Source: Pseudomonas sp. ANT_H12B (GTDB lineage Bacteria > Pseudomonadota > Gammaproteobacteria > Pseudomonadales > Pseudomonadaceae). Taken from it: a stretch of DNA of 64,000 nt. The stretch covers positions 30,531 through 94,530 of the forward strand of contig NZ_VOBI01000023.1 in NCBI RefSeq assembly GCF_008369325.1. Reading direction: 5' to 3'. The notes under the pieces were generated by a model. It ran no database searches, was not told the origin of the DNA, and worked only from the letters and a program-made list of their open reading frames with translations. Positions 25,701 through 34,454 of the stretch are shown in pieces. The translations under genes and the position numbers were made by a program. Position 1 is the first letter of the stretch. Each line of letters begins with the position of its first letter.

Positions 25701-27152
25701 ATGTTCAAACTGACGCCCCTCACCGCCGCCATTCTGGTCATTGTCAGTGCCCAGGCGATGGCCGACGACAGCCTTTCGACCCAAAACCAACTCGGCACTG
25801 CCAACATCGGTGATGTCAAGCAGATAGCGGCCCCGTTCAGCACCGCAACCCAAAATCAACTCGGCCAGGGCAACGACGCCGCCGCCGTGCAGGACAATGC
25901 CACCAGCATCATTACCCAGGACCAGATCGGTGATTACAACGCCGGTTACGCCGAACAGCTTTATGACAATGGCAGCACCATCACCCAGCAACAGGTTGGC
26001 GCCTTCAATACCAGCCATGCCAGTCAGTCGGTGGGTACCTTGGGCGGCAACCAGTCGTTGCAACAACAGCAAGGTACCGGCAACTTCTCCTTCATCTACC
26101 AGGAAAGCCAGGACGGCAATACCGCCACCTCCTTCCAGGTGGGTGACAGCAACGAAGCCTACATCGAACAGTTCCTGATCGGCGCCGGCAACAACGCAAC
26201 CGTCATTCAATTCGGCACCGCCAACTACGGCACCGCCGAACATATCGGTCACCTGGCCGGCCAGATCAACATCAACCAGGCGGGCGAAGGCAACTACGCG
26301 TATGGCGACCAAAGCTACGGTGACGGCGGAACCGTGACCATCAACCAGCTCGGCGACATGAACGGCACCGAAGTCTGGCAAGACACCCAGCTCGCCAGCC
26401 AGGCCACCGTCAACCAGCTGGGCGTGAGCAACGAAACCATCGTCGACCAGAGCTTCGGCGAAAACAACGCCGTCCAAGTGCTGCAAGTCGGCGATGTCAA
26501 CGCGATCTACGCCGACCAGTTCGATTCTGTTGGCTCGGTCCTGGCGCTGTATCAGCAAGGTAGCGGTAACGTGCACTTCACTTACCAGAGCGGCGACAGC
26601 CAAGTGCTCACCGCCACCTCGGTGGGTAACGACAATAAGGTCTACGCCAGCAACTGGAAAGGACCGCAATCAGGTGGCCAGTTCGGCACCAATCAACGCG
26701 CGACCGTCACTCAGGCCGGCAACGCCAACGTCGCCAGCTTCACCCAGGACGGCGTCGGCCAGATCATGACCACTCACCAGACTGGCACGGGCAACAAAAC
26801 CACCGTCAGCCAGGCCGACTCCTACAACGAGCTGTACTTCGACCAGAACGGCAGCGACAACATCCTCATTGCTGACCAGCGCGGCACCACCAACCTGGCC
26901 CAGGGCAGCAGCACCGGTACTGGTAACAGCACCGAATTCAACCAGGAAGGCACCGGCAACCAGGCGTTCACCACGCAGCTGTATGGCAGTGACAACATGA
27001 TCACGGTCAAACAGGCTGACACCATGAACGTGGCTTACGTGACCCAGGGCGGCACCGGCAACATTGCCAGTATTGATCAAAGTGGGGTGACACAGATGGC
27101 GACCGTGCAGCAGTTTGGTTCTGCCAACCAGGCAACCGTGCTACAGCAATAA
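25701..27152 (+). CDS. csgA: Giant curlin-repeat protein, CsgA-like major amyloid subunit
   Basis: 483 residues: a signal peptide (cleaved after AQAMA, about residue 22), then about twenty curlin-like repeats (Q-x-G-x-x-N-x-x-x-x-x-Q). Asn, Gln, Gly, Thr and Ser dominate, with almost no Cys and few charged residues. Enterobacterial CsgA has five repeats in about 150 residues, so this is unusually long. The repeats are more degenerate than in E. coli, with many Q-x-G-D-x-N variants rich in Asp. It should be exported through CsgG and assembled extracellularly. A strong terminator follows. Confidence 0.82.
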   Translation: MFKLTPLTAAILVIVSAQAMADDSLSTQNQLGTANIGDVKQIAAPFSTATQNQLGQGNDAAAVQDNATSIITQDQIGDYNAGYAEQLYDNGSTITQQQVGAFNTSHASQSVGTLGGNQSLQQQQGTGNFSFIYQESQDGNTATSFQVGDSNEAYIEQFLIGAGNNATVIQFGTANYGTAEHIGHLAGQININQAGEGNYAYGDQSYGDGGTVTINQLGDMNGTEVWQDTQLASQATVNQLGVSNETIVDQSFGENNAVQVLQVGDVNAIYADQFDSVGSVLALYQQGSGNVHFTYQSGDSQVLTATSVGNDNKVYASNWKGPQSGGQFGTNQRATVTQAGNANVASFTQDGVGQIMTTHQTGTGNKTTVSQADSYNELYFDQNGSDNILIADQRGTTNLAQGSSTGTGNSTEFNQEGTGNQAFTTQLYGSDNMITVKQADTMNVAYVTQGGTGNIASIDQSGVTQMATVQQFGSANQATVLQQ

Positions 27153-27165
27153 TCGCGCAGCATAG

Positions 27166-27202
27166 AAAAACCGCGGCCCTTTGGTGGGGTCGCGGTTTTT
27201 TT
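27166..27202 (+). terminator. Rho-independent terminator of the curlin operon
   Basis: An A-run leads into an ACCGCGGCCC / GGGGTCGCGGT stem with a short loop and a following run of eight T residues. It lies 14 nt downstream of the csgA-like stop. Confidence 0.88.
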
Positions 27203-27740
27203 ATGGGGCGGTATACATCCACTGAGTTTGGTTGCCCGCGAAGAACGATAACGCGGTGTAACTGACTGGCTGTTATTGCCGCTCCCCCTGTGGATCAAGG
27301 AATGCACCCCGTGACGCTCTGCGTCACATTCAAAAGCGCAACGCGGAGCGTCCCTGGCGGCATTCCTTTGCTGCGCGTGGAAACGATCAAACGATCAACG
27401 TACACCCTGCCCTTCACCACTCAACAGGCCGAGCGTTAGCTCGCCTGCAGCTCTTGATCTTGACCCATCCGCCCCTTCATCGGGAGGCCGAGTGGAGGTT
27501 CTGCGCAGTGGGCAGCCCGGCATGGATGCCGGGCTAGCCGCCCCCGGCCATGGATGGTCGATGGCGGCGGGCCCACGGAGCAGGACCGGAGCGAGGGAAC
27601 ACCGAGCCCAGGCGAGGGACCGGACGCTGGGGCAAAGCGTTTTGCTTACTTTTGGGCGTCTGCAAAAATGAGTCGCTGTAAGAGCGAAACCATAAGTGGC
27701 CGTTACCGCAGGAATGGATATGTACTCGGTCAACAAATAA
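27203..27740. other. Non-coding interval with a block typical of Pseudomonas intergenic repeats
   Basis: I find no credible gene here. The block 27441-27670 contains a 10-bp-arm palindrome at 27514-27535 (AGCCCGGCAT, 2-nt loop, inverse). Its text (GGAGCGAGGGAACACCGAGC, GGGGCAAAGCGTTTTG) resembles a sequence I recall as recurring between genes in many Pseudomonas genomes. A genome self-search would confirm its copy number. Confidence 0.45.
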
Positions 27741-27943
27741 CAGGTCGGCTGTCAGGCCGCCTTCGCGAGCAGGCTCGCTCCCACAGTTGGATGGGGTACA
27801 TCCGAAAAAACAGGTCAGCTCGAAGGCCGCCTTCGCGGGCAAGCCCGCTCCCACGGGATTGGGGACATCTGCAAAATCCCGGTCGGCTCGAAGGCCGCCA
27901 GGATCCGCATCAAAGTCAAACCAGGTCGGCCCGAAGGCCGCCT
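27741..27943. repeat. Array of four GGTCGGCTCGAAGGCCGCC repeats with two REP palindromes
   Basis: Copies of the core CAGGTCGGCTCGAAGGCCGCC start near 27741, 27811, 27880 and 27922 (spacing 70, 69 and 42). The first two are each followed by a REP element of the TTCGCGAGCAGGCTCGCTCC type. The array ends at the 3' end of csgG. It probably arose by stepwise duplication of a REP-containing unit. Confidence 0.7.
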
Positions 27944-27947
27944 CGGT

Positions 27948-28814
27948 TCACTCTTCCTCACCCTCAGGCACAACCTTGTTCTGCGTCAGGTACCGGTCCA
28001 GCGTCTCATTCTGCGCAGGCACAGAATTATCCCCGGCAACCTGCCACAAATGCCGCTCAATCCCCTGCGCCAGCATATGCCCCACCGCCGCTTCGATCGC
28101 CGACAGCACACACAACTGCGCCGGTTCGTTGGTGGTGTAGCCGACTTCAGCTTCGAGCAACTTCTTGAACTCGATGAACTTGAACACCCCGGCACTGCGG
28201 GCCACGGAGTAGATGGTCTTGCTGGTCATCACGTTGGCCAGCACCTGACCGCTGCGCACATCCACCGCACGCAGGTTCACCGTGACCTGATCGACGCGGT
28301 ACTCACGGGATATGTCGATGCCCAGGTAGCGTGCCCCTTCCCCACCGCTGCGCACGTTGGTGTCGTAGGCAATGATCCCGCCCTCAAGCATCATGTTCGC
28401 CGCTTGCAGCGGTGGAAGTTCAGCCTGGATGTTCACCGGAGTGTTTGGCTTCTTCTGCGAGGCGCGGATGATCTTGCGCTCGGTCAGCAGGTTCTGCAGC
28501 CCTTCACGCTCCAGCACCACGAACCAGCCGCTGGCCTGCAAGGCATCCATCAACATGCTCGCCGCACCCTGGGTGACACTGGTGGAAAACGAGCTGGCCG
28601 GCGTCGGTTTGTACTGACCGGTCTGATCACGGAAGCCGTACACCACGGCCATCAACCGGCCCTTGGGTCGTGGCATGTTGAGCAAGTCGTAATACGTCGA
28701 GGCCCTTGGCGTCAGGGTCGGGGTTGCAGTGTCCTGCTCGGCCGACATCGGATCGCGCAGACTGCAACCTTGTAATGCCGCCAACATGAGCCCTAGCACA
28801 ATTATTTTTTTCAT
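27948..28814 (-). CDS. csgG: CsgG outer-membrane curli secretion channel
   Basis: 288 residues. A lipoprotein signal (MKKIIVLGLMLAALQGCSL) has its lipobox cysteine near residue 17. The mature domain has the CsgG pattern VVYGFRDQTGQYKP, GWFVVLEREGLQNLLTERKIIR, GGIIAYDTNVRSGG and VNLRAVDVRSGQVL. CsgG forms the nonameric pore through which curlins pass. The ATG at 28814 has GGAG eight bases upstream, and an upstream frame extension is unsupported. It is the last gene of the minus-strand secretion/curli operon. Confidence 0.92.
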   Translation of the reverse strand: MKKIIVLGLMLAALQGCSLRDPMSAEQDTATPTLTPRASTYYDLLNMPRPKGRLMAVVYGFRDQTGQYKPTPASSFSTSVTQGAASMLMDALQASGWFVVLEREGLQNLLTERKIIRASQKKPNTPVNIQAELPPLQAANMMLEGGIIAYDTNVRSGGEGARYLGIDISREYRVDQVTVNLRAVDVRSGQVLANVMTSKTIYSVARSAGVFKFIEFKKLLEAEVGYTTNEPAQLCVLSAIEAAVGHMLAQGIERHLWQVAGDNSVPAQNETLDRYLTQNKVVPEGEEE

Positions 28815-28845
28815 GTCCTTAACTCCCCGTTGACCCAAAACCCCG

Positions 28846-29265
28846 TCAAGGGGCCAGGCCATTCACCTGGATTTCCGAAACTTCACCGCTCGCCCGGTCC
28901 GTCACTTCAATGGTCAGCGCGCCGGAGTCGTCGACGACGTTGACGATAAAAGCGTCGGTGGACAGGCTCCCCGTGTTGCCGGTCGAGATGTTGTCCAGCA
29001 ACTGCCCGAGCAACCGCGATTGCAACTGACTGGTGAAGCGCTCAAGGGCTGAAGTGCCGGCCACCGTGGCGCGATCTTTCAAGTCAGGATCGTCGTAGTC
29101 GTTTTGCGCCTGGGCGTTGTTGAGCAACCAGGTGCCGTTCAACGGGTTGCCGCCGAACGAGGGGTTGATGGGCGTGTAGACCAGCTCCGTGGCGTGGACC
29201 AGGCCGCAACTTCCAAGCCCGAGCAACCACACGCCGGTGCTGTGCAAGAACGTTTTCGTTTTCAT
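28846..29265 (-). CDS. csgF: CsgF curli assembly factor
   Basis: 139 residues: a signal peptide (cleaved after GLVHA, about 26), then the CsgF signature ELVYTPINPSFGGNPLNG with the Asn/Phe-rich segment that inserts into the CsgG pore, and a C-terminal helical/beta region. CsgF couples the CsgG pore to curlin nucleation at the surface. Its start overlaps the csgE stop by 4 nt. Confidence 0.92.
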   Translation of the reverse strand: MKTKTFLHSTGVWLLGLGSCGLVHATELVYTPINPSFGGNPLNGTWLLNNAQAQNDYDDPDLKDRATVAGTSALERFTSQLQSRLLGQLLDNISTGNTGSLSTDAFIVNVVDDSGALTIEVTDRASGEVSEIQVNGLAP

Positions 29266-29654
29266 AATTCGTCCCTCTCAAGGTCCGTGGTGTCCTGTAA
29301 CAAGGCTTCCAGCTTGCGCTGGACGATCTGCCCGCGAACCCAGTCGGCGGCGTCATAGGCCTCGTCCTTGAGCTCCACGGTGTTCGGCGGCAGGAACCGC
29401 CGATAAACCAAACGCTGCTGATATTCCACGGTCACCAGGCTGCCCCAGCGTGCCGAAGGTCGTTCGCGTACCACCAGGTTGAAATCCATCGGGCTGGTGG
29501 CGCGCAGGCGTTCACTGAACGAGTAGTAAAATTCGTGGCCGATGTGCGAGATCGTGTCGTCGACAATGAAGCCGAGCATTTCGTCCTCTTCGGCGGCTGT
29601 CGCGAAGGACGTCATCAGCATCAGGACCAGGGCCGGTAGCCAGTGTCTGTTCAT
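29262..29654 (-). CDS. csgE: CsgE periplasmic curli secretion factor
   Basis: 130 residues: a signal peptide (cleaved after FATA), then the CsgE pattern GFIVDDTISHIGHEFYYSFSE, VVRERPSARWGSLVTVEY and RFLPPNT. CsgE caps CsgG and selects substrates. The ATG overlaps the stop of the upstream pseudopilin gene (ATGA), directly tying the curli genes to the type II secretion operon. Confidence 0.9.
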   Translation of the reverse strand: MNRHWLPALVLMLMTSFATAAEEDEMLGFIVDDTISHIGHEFYYSFSERLRATSPMDFNLVVRERPSARWGSLVTVEYQQRLVYRRFLPPNTVELKDEAYDAADWVRGQIVQRKLEALLQDTTDLERDEL

Positions 29655-30193
29655 GGCGTCAGCGCTCCAGCGCCTGGTTTTGCCGCCGGGCTTTTCGGCC
29701 CGGACGCGCCATCGAGGAAGGCCTTCTCGGCCACGAACTGCCAATCCGAATAACTCGCCATGCCGGTGAAGTCCGACCACTGAGCGGGGAAGTCCACCTG
29801 CTTGAGCGGCTTGTCCTTGGAAGGGCTGTAGAGCCCGGTGATGCGTCCATCGAAACCGCGCATCAGCGTCCATTCGCCGCCACCGATCGGGTCCGGGTAC
29901 AACTGGCGCAAGTGATGTCTGGCCGATGGAAAACGTTCGTCCTGCAACAGGTCGGCCAGCTCTTTCGGGTACTGGGCCAGGCCTGGCGAACTGCGGTAAT
30001 AACTGCGCAACGCCTGAGCATATTGGGTACCGACCCAGAGCAACTGACGTTCGCGATCACGGCGCGAGGCGGTGGACCACAACTCCCCGGCACTGGCCAG
30101 GCCCATGCCCGTCAGCATGATCAGAAACAGCACGCCCAGGTAGGTGAAACCGGACTCGGCCTGCGGCTTACCACTCAGAATAAAGGCTGCCAT
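29651..30193 (-). CDS. Atypical minor pseudopilin lacking Glu5 (GspK-like position)
   Basis: 180 residues. The N-terminal leader ends in SG before FTYLGVLFLIMLTGMGLASAGELW, the shape of a prepilin-type hydrophobic helix. The usual Glu at +5 is Gly, as in some tip pseudopilins. The C-terminal domain is about 145 residues with no motif I recognise. The C-terminal tail is Pro/Ala/Gly-rich. It overlaps csgE by 4 nt and the upstream pseudopilin gene by 26 nt, so all three are translationally linked. Confidence 0.75.
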   Translation of the reverse strand: MAAFILSGKPQAESGFTYLGVLFLIMLTGMGLASAGELWSTASRRDRERQLLWVGTQYAQALRSYYRSSPGLAQYPKELADLLQDERFPSARHHLRQLYPDPIGGGEWTLMRGFDGRITGLYSPSKDKPLKQVDFPAQWSDFTGMASYSDWQFVAEKAFLDGASGPKSPAAKPGAGALTP

Positions 30194-30542
30194 CACGCGC
30201 CCTCCCTGTGGCACCGCTTTTGATATCGGCGACCCCGCCCGGTACGCCGTCAGGCGGCGCCACCAGCACCCAGAGGTCCTTGCGTTCAGAGATCGGATCT
30301 GTCGGCGGCACCCGCAGGTAACGCTGCTCGACCAGTTGCTCGATGGAATCGGGATAACGCCCGGTATCGCCGTAATAGTGATCCAGTGCTTCGCGCATTG
30401 CCGACAGGCTCTGGCGCAACGTGGTCTCTTTCGAGGCCTCAAGGCTGTTGAAATAGCGTGGCAAGGCGATGGTCATCAGGGTCGCGATGATTGCCATGAC
30501 CACCATCAATTCCAGCAGGGTAAAACCCTTTTCCCGACGCAT
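30168..30542 (-). CDS. Type IV pilin-like pseudopilin
   Basis: 124 residues. The prepilin cleavage site is EKG|FTLLELMVVMAIIATL with Glu5 present. A short globular domain contains YYGDTGRYPDSIEQLVEQRYLRVPPTDP, as in GspG-like pseudopilins. It would be processed by a prepilin peptidase, for which no gene is visible in the window. It is in the middle of the secretion operon. Confidence 0.85.
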   Translation of the reverse strand: MRREKGFTLLELMVVMAIIATLMTIALPRYFNSLEASKETTLRQSLSAMREALDHYYGDTGRYPDSIEQLVEQRYLRVPPTDPISERKDLWVLVAPPDGVPGGVADIKSGATGRARDGSLYSEW

Positions 30543-30546
30543 AGGC

Positions 30547-31020
30547 TCACCACTCGCGGTAGTTGATTCCATTGAGCCCTTTGCCGCGGGCCTGGGAGTA
30601 AACGTCAAAGACGTCCTCGCCCTCCCGCGGGTTTTGAGCCGTGCTGTCATAGGCGCGCAAGCCCCAGCCGCCTTCGTCGTCACGCTTGACCGGTGTCAGC
30701 GGGTCATGGGGCACCCGCCGCAGAAAATAGAACTTGGCACCCTTGGCGCTGCGCACATCGCGAACACCCTCCACCAGCACTTGCAGGTTTGGCGGATAGC
30801 CGCTGCTGTTCAGCGACTTCTCGATGTAACCAGCGTCAAAAGCGCGCTTGTAGGCGTCGATGGCATCGCGAATCTGGTACAGCGCCGCGCGCAGGTCTTG
30901 CTCCTTTCCCCGTCGCACCACGGTTTCGGTCAGCGGCGCGGCCATCCCGGCCAGCAGGCCGATCAGGGCCAGCGTCACAACGACTTCAATCAGGGTAAAA
31001 CCGCGTTCCGAGGCGTTCAT
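30547..31020 (-). CDS. Type IV pilin-like pseudopilin
   Basis: About 157 residues with the prepilin motif ERG|FTLIEVVVTLALIGLLAG at the N-terminus (Glu5 present) and a GspG-like globular part (YPPNLQVLVEGV, FLRRVPHDPLTP, EDVFDVYSQARGKGLNG). The ATG at 31020 lies next to the stop of the secretin gene. With its neighbour it could form the pseudopilus together with the GspG encoded at 50564. Confidence 0.85.
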   Translation of the reverse strand: MNASERGFTLIEVVVTLALIGLLAGMAAPLTETVVRRGKEQDLRAALYQIRDAIDAYKRAFDAGYIEKSLNSSGYPPNLQVLVEGVRDVRSAKGAKFYFLRRVPHDPLTPVKRDDEGGWGLRAYDSTAQNPREGEDVFDVYSQARGKGLNGINYREW

Positions 31021-31022
31021 GA

Positions 31023-32858
31023 TCAAGGCTTCTCGACGACAACAGTGGTGATGCTGGAAGCGACCGGCCTTTCGATGTGCTGAGGCTGAGTCGCTGATTC
31101 CATCCGCCGGTCCGGCGCCTGAATGTGCATGCTGGTTTCGGTGCCGGTGGTGAATTCCATGTCCGACGGGCTCTGGTACGGCAGGTTGCGCACGATCCGC
31201 GGGGTGATCGACAGCACCAGTTCCGATTTGCCGACGGTGTCCTTGTTGCTGCCGAACAGGCGACCCAGGCCGGGGATGTCGCCCAGGCCCGGGATCTTGT
31301 TACCGGTGGCGCCATGGTCGTTGCGCATCAGGCCGGCGAGGATCTGGGTTTCGCCGTCATGCAGACGCAGAGTGGTCTGGGCGTTGCGGGTGTCGACCTG
31401 AACCGGAATGGTGCCCTGGCGAGTCGGTTCCAGCGGCGTGGCGTTACTCACTTCCAGGGCGATTTTGATCGCCACCTCGTTGTTCAGGTGCACGGTCGGT
31501 TGCACTTCGAGCTTCAGACCGACGTCCAGGTAAGTGACGCTTTCGGTGATCACCGGCCCCTGAGTCGAGGGCACCGACGTGGCGCTGATAATCGGCACGC
31601 GCTGACCGATGTGGATGCGCGCCTGCTCGCGGTTGCTGACCCGAATCACCGGGCTGGCCAAGGTGTTGATGTCGTTGTCCTGGGCGTTGATCTTGGCCTG
31701 CGGCGACGGCGAGATGGAGATCCGGCTAGAGTTGATGCCCTTGAGTTGATCGAGCAGGGTCACTGCCGAGCCGTCGCTGTTGACCACGCCGAAGGTGTTC
31801 GGCCATTGCAGGCCAAGGTCGAGAATCCGCTGGGTCGCGACTTCCATCACCTCCACTTCCAGCACCACCTCAGGGTTGGACTGGTCCTGGGACTGCAGCA
31901 GTTTTTCGGCCATGCGCACGGCGTCTTCGGTGTCGCGCATGGTCAAGGTGTTGAGGCGTTCATCGACGAACACATCGCGGGTCTTGAGCATGGTTTTGAC
32001 CATGTTCAGCGCGGTGTTGGCATCGATGCTGGTCAGGTAGAACGTACGCATCACCAGCTCTTGGTAGTCCTTGACCTTTTGCGGCGAGTCCGGGTAGATC
32101 AGCAAGGTGTTTTCGTTCACCACTTTCTGGTGCAGCTGGTTCTGTTGCAGCAGCAATTCCACGGCGTCTTCGATGCGCACGTCACGTACGAAGATGGTGG
32201 CTTTCATGTCCGGGCGCAGGTCCTTGTCGAAGATGAAGTTCAAACCCGCGACCTGGGACAGCACTTCGAAAATCACCTTCAGGTTGGCGTCGCGAAATTC
32301 CAGGGTTACCGGCCGGTCCAGACGGGTGCGCAGTTGCGGGTAAGGAATCACGTTGCGGCTTTGCACCAGACGGATGTTGCTTTGCAGCTCCAGGGCCCCT
32401 TCATTTTTCGGGTCCAGTTCGAGGATCTGTTTCACCTGGCGGTCGGCGCCGAAAATGTCGCCGCGGCGCAGGTCGCCACGGGCCAGCTCAAGTTTTTCAT
32501 CCAGGCTGCGCATGTGTTCGAGCTGGCGAATAGCGTCCTGGGCGCGGCGGTTGTTCGGTTCAATGGTCAACACCCGACTGTAAGCCATGCGTGCTGAAGC
32601 GAAATCACGCTGGGCGCGATCCATGTCGGCCTGGGTCAGCAGCGCCGTCACCGCACGGGCACGGCCGCTGGTCAGGGCCAGGTGCAGTTCGGTATCGCGA
32701 GGGTTTTCACGCAGGCCTTCCTCGATGCGCGCCAAGCCGGCTTCGTATTGTCCCGACTCCATCAGGTCGGTCCCTTCTTCCCTGGCGACCTGCGCCGAAC
32801 TGCATGCGGCCAGTCCTGCACAGAGGCAAAGGCTCATCAGCAAACGGGATCTGTTCAT
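31023..32858 (-). CDS. gspD: Secretin (GspD/PilQ/MshL-like outer-membrane channel)
   Basis: 611 residues: a lipoprotein signal (LCLCAGLAACSS), TPR-like helical repeats at about 25-165, and a secretin N0/STN-like segment at about 195-255 (VTLEFRDANLKVIFEVLSQVAGLNFIFD). An N1 domain and the secretin C-domain (about 390-575) follow, with VPIISATSV and the signature GNKIPGLGDIPGLGRLFGS. The TPR leader and lipobox differ from classical GspD and recall MshL/BfpB-like secretins. A Ser/Thr/Pro-rich tail follows. It is the outer-membrane exit of the locus-encoded secretion system. Confidence 0.9.
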   Translation of the reverse strand: MNRSRLLMSLCLCAGLAACSSAQVAREEGTDLMESGQYEAGLARIEEGLRENPRDTELHLALTSGRARAVTALLTQADMDRAQRDFASARMAYSRVLTIEPNNRRAQDAIRQLEHMRSLDEKLELARGDLRRGDIFGADRQVKQILELDPKNEGALELQSNIRLVQSRNVIPYPQLRTRLDRPVTLEFRDANLKVIFEVLSQVAGLNFIFDKDLRPDMKATIFVRDVRIEDAVELLLQQNQLHQKVVNENTLLIYPDSPQKVKDYQELVMRTFYLTSIDANTALNMVKTMLKTRDVFVDERLNTLTMRDTEDAVRMAEKLLQSQDQSNPEVVLEVEVMEVATQRILDLGLQWPNTFGVVNSDGSAVTLLDQLKGINSSRISISPSPQAKINAQDNDINTLASPVIRVSNREQARIHIGQRVPIISATSVPSTQGPVITESVTYLDVGLKLEVQPTVHLNNEVAIKIALEVSNATPLEPTRQGTIPVQVDTRNAQTTLRLHDGETQILAGLMRNDHGATGNKIPGLGDIPGLGRLFGSNKDTVGKSELVLSITPRIVRNLPYQSPSDMEFTTGTETSMHIQAPDRRMESATQPQHIERPVASSITTVVVEKP

Positions 32859-33376
32859 TGCGTGCTCCCCACAGACAAGGTCTGGGACAAATGCAGAGGC
32901 AGGTAGACCAGGCTCAGTTCCACATCGGAAATACCCTCGATCCGCCAGGTTTCGTCGATCACATCCCCTTTGCGTACGACGTATATTTTTTCGCCGTTCT
33001 GCAAAAACACTTGCAGGTCGGAACGGTCATCAATCTTGCCGATGAACTGGAAAGGCATCGGCGGTGCAGTGGGGACTTGCACCACCGGGGTGACGTTAAC
33101 GGGTTGTTCGGTGACGATGGCGAGCTGTGGCGCAGCCTTCCAACTGCGGGCGCCGAACAGGTCGCCCGCCGGGCTCAGATCCTTGACCACCGCCGGTTTG
33201 CCGGTGGCCGCGGCGGCAGGTAAAGCGCCGCGGGTTTTGCCTTTGGCCGGGGTTGCCACGGCGGCGACCGAAGCGTCGTCATCGTTCGATGGCATGAAGT
33301 AATCAGGCCCCCAGTTCAGCGCCGCGGCCACGCCGAAGAACGCCACCCAACCCATTACGCGCTTGGTATTCATCAT
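32855..33376 (-). CDS. PilP/GspC-like inner-membrane protein
   Basis: 173 residues: an N-terminal membrane helix (MGWVAFFGVAAALNW), an Ala/Pro-rich periplasmic linker, then a beta domain with PPMPFQFIGKIDDRSDLQVFLQNGEKIYVVRKGDVI, which resembles the HR domain of GspC/PilP. This domain binds the N0 domain of the secretin, whose gene follows with a 4-nt overlap. Confidence 0.75.
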   Translation of the reverse strand: MMNTKRVMGWVAFFGVAAALNWGPDYFMPSNDDDASVAAVATPAKGKTRGALPAAAATGKPAVVKDLSPAGDLFGARSWKAAPQLAIVTEQPVNVTPVVQVPTAPPMPFQFIGKIDDRSDLQVFLQNGEKIYVVRKGDVIDETWRIEGISDVELSLVYLPLHLSQTLSVGSTQ

Positions 33377-33921
33377 GACCTCGACAGGTAAAGGGTCATG
33401 CGGATCCGCCCGGTCAGGTCGGTGTCGGCGATTTTTTTACGCTGGAACTCCACGTCTTCCACCACTACCGCCGGCAATTGGCCGAGCAAGGCATGCAGGA
33501 AGCGCCGCAGTTGCGGATAGGTACCGCGCACCGGCAGCAGAATCTGATACCGGGCCAGGTGCGTCTTGGGGTCAATGCCCAGGGAATATTCACCGCGAGC
33601 CAGAGTGATGCGCTCCTGCGCCGCCAGCGCGTAAATCTTGTCGATCGCAACGGTGGCCTGAGGCTGCGACGGTAATTTGCTGCGGAAGTCGTCGAGCTGA
33701 CGTTGCGGCACCACCGGGGCGGTGATGCTGCCGTCTTCAACCCTGGCCAAGTATTCGCCGGCCTCACGGGTCTGCTGGCTGAGTGATTGCAAGGAACTCC
33801 AGTCAGGCATCAGGCCACCCAAGGCCCAAACCAGCGCCACCAGCAACATCGCCAGCCCTGCCAGACCGGGGATGCCCAGGCCTTTCAGGTATTCGTGGAC
33901 GATCAATCTAGGGATTTGCAT
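33373..33921 (-). CDS. PilO/GspM-like inner-membrane protein
   Basis: 182 residues with one N-terminal transmembrane helix (about 17-35) followed by a coiled-coil and a ferredoxin-like domain, the PilO/GspM layout. YQILLPVRGTYPQLRRFLHALLGQLPAVVVEDVEF is typical of PilO. It overlaps its neighbours on both sides. Confidence 0.75.
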   Translation of the reverse strand: MQIPRLIVHEYLKGLGIPGLAGLAMLLVALVWALGGLMPDWSSLQSLSQQTREAGEYLARVEDGSITAPVVPQRQLDDFRSKLPSQPQATVAIDKIYALAAQERITLARGEYSLGIDPKTHLARYQILLPVRGTYPQLRRFLHALLGQLPAVVVEDVEFQRKKIADTDLTGRIRMTLYLSRS

Positions 33922-34453
33922 CGCCGATCTCCCAGCTAGCCGACAGGTTGAATTGCACCGGGTGTTCCGGCACGTTGGCGACGATTTCGTGGCTCAGCAG
34001 CGACACATCGGACAGCTCGTCGCTGGCTTCGAGGTGGCGGTGGAAAACAAGCATGGCTTCCAGGTCCCGCGCTTCGGCACTGATTCGCACCTGGCCTTTG
34101 CGGGCATCCGGGGTCAGGGTCAGCAAGGCAATGTCGTCGCGTGGCATGGCTTCGAGCATGGCGAACAAGCGTTCCCAGGGCCGACGCAATTGCTGGGACA
34201 CCTTGCGCATCTCGGCCAGGTTCTGCGCCTGCTCGCGGGTTTCGGCCGGGGTCAGGCTGACCTTGGTGCCGGTGTCGCCAGTGAGTTCGCGCTGGGCGGT
34301 TTGCAAATGGCCTTGCTGTTGCGTGGCCTGTTCACTGAGGTGTCGCTGAACCAGCACGCAGCTCAGCGTCAGCGCCAGGCCCGCGGCCAGCAGGCTCCAG
34401 CCCAATGGGCCCGAGCGGCGGCGCGGCTGAAAGTCGAGCATCAAGGCGCGCAT
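33908..34453 (-). CDS. PilN/GspL-like inner-membrane protein
   Basis: 181 residues: a basic cytoplasmic N-terminus (LDFQPRRRSGPLG), one membrane helix (about 16-36), a coiled coil and a small periplasmic alpha/beta domain. This is the architecture of PilN and the periplasmic half of GspL. The cytoplasmic half would be the PilM-like product of the gene just upstream. The ATG at 34453 is preferred over a longer unsupported extension. Confidence 0.72.
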   Translation of the reverse strand: MRALMLDFQPRRRSGPLGWSLLAAGLALTLSCVLVQRHLSEQATQQQGHLQTAQRELTGDTGTKVSLTPAETREQAQNLAEMRKVSQQLRRPWERLFAMLEAMPRDDIALLTLTPDARKGQVRISAEARDLEAMLVFHRHLEASDELSDVSLLSHEIVANVPEHPVQFNLSASWEIGDANP

Positions 34454-34454
34454 G

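Noticed and set aside
27741..27943. Repeat array considered as CRISPR
   Set aside because: Repeats are REP-linked, spacing is uneven, spacers are related to each other and there are no cas genes.
31125..32597. Long + strand open frame opposite the secretin gene
   Set aside because: The secretin signature is on the minus strand; no independent evidence for the opposite frame.
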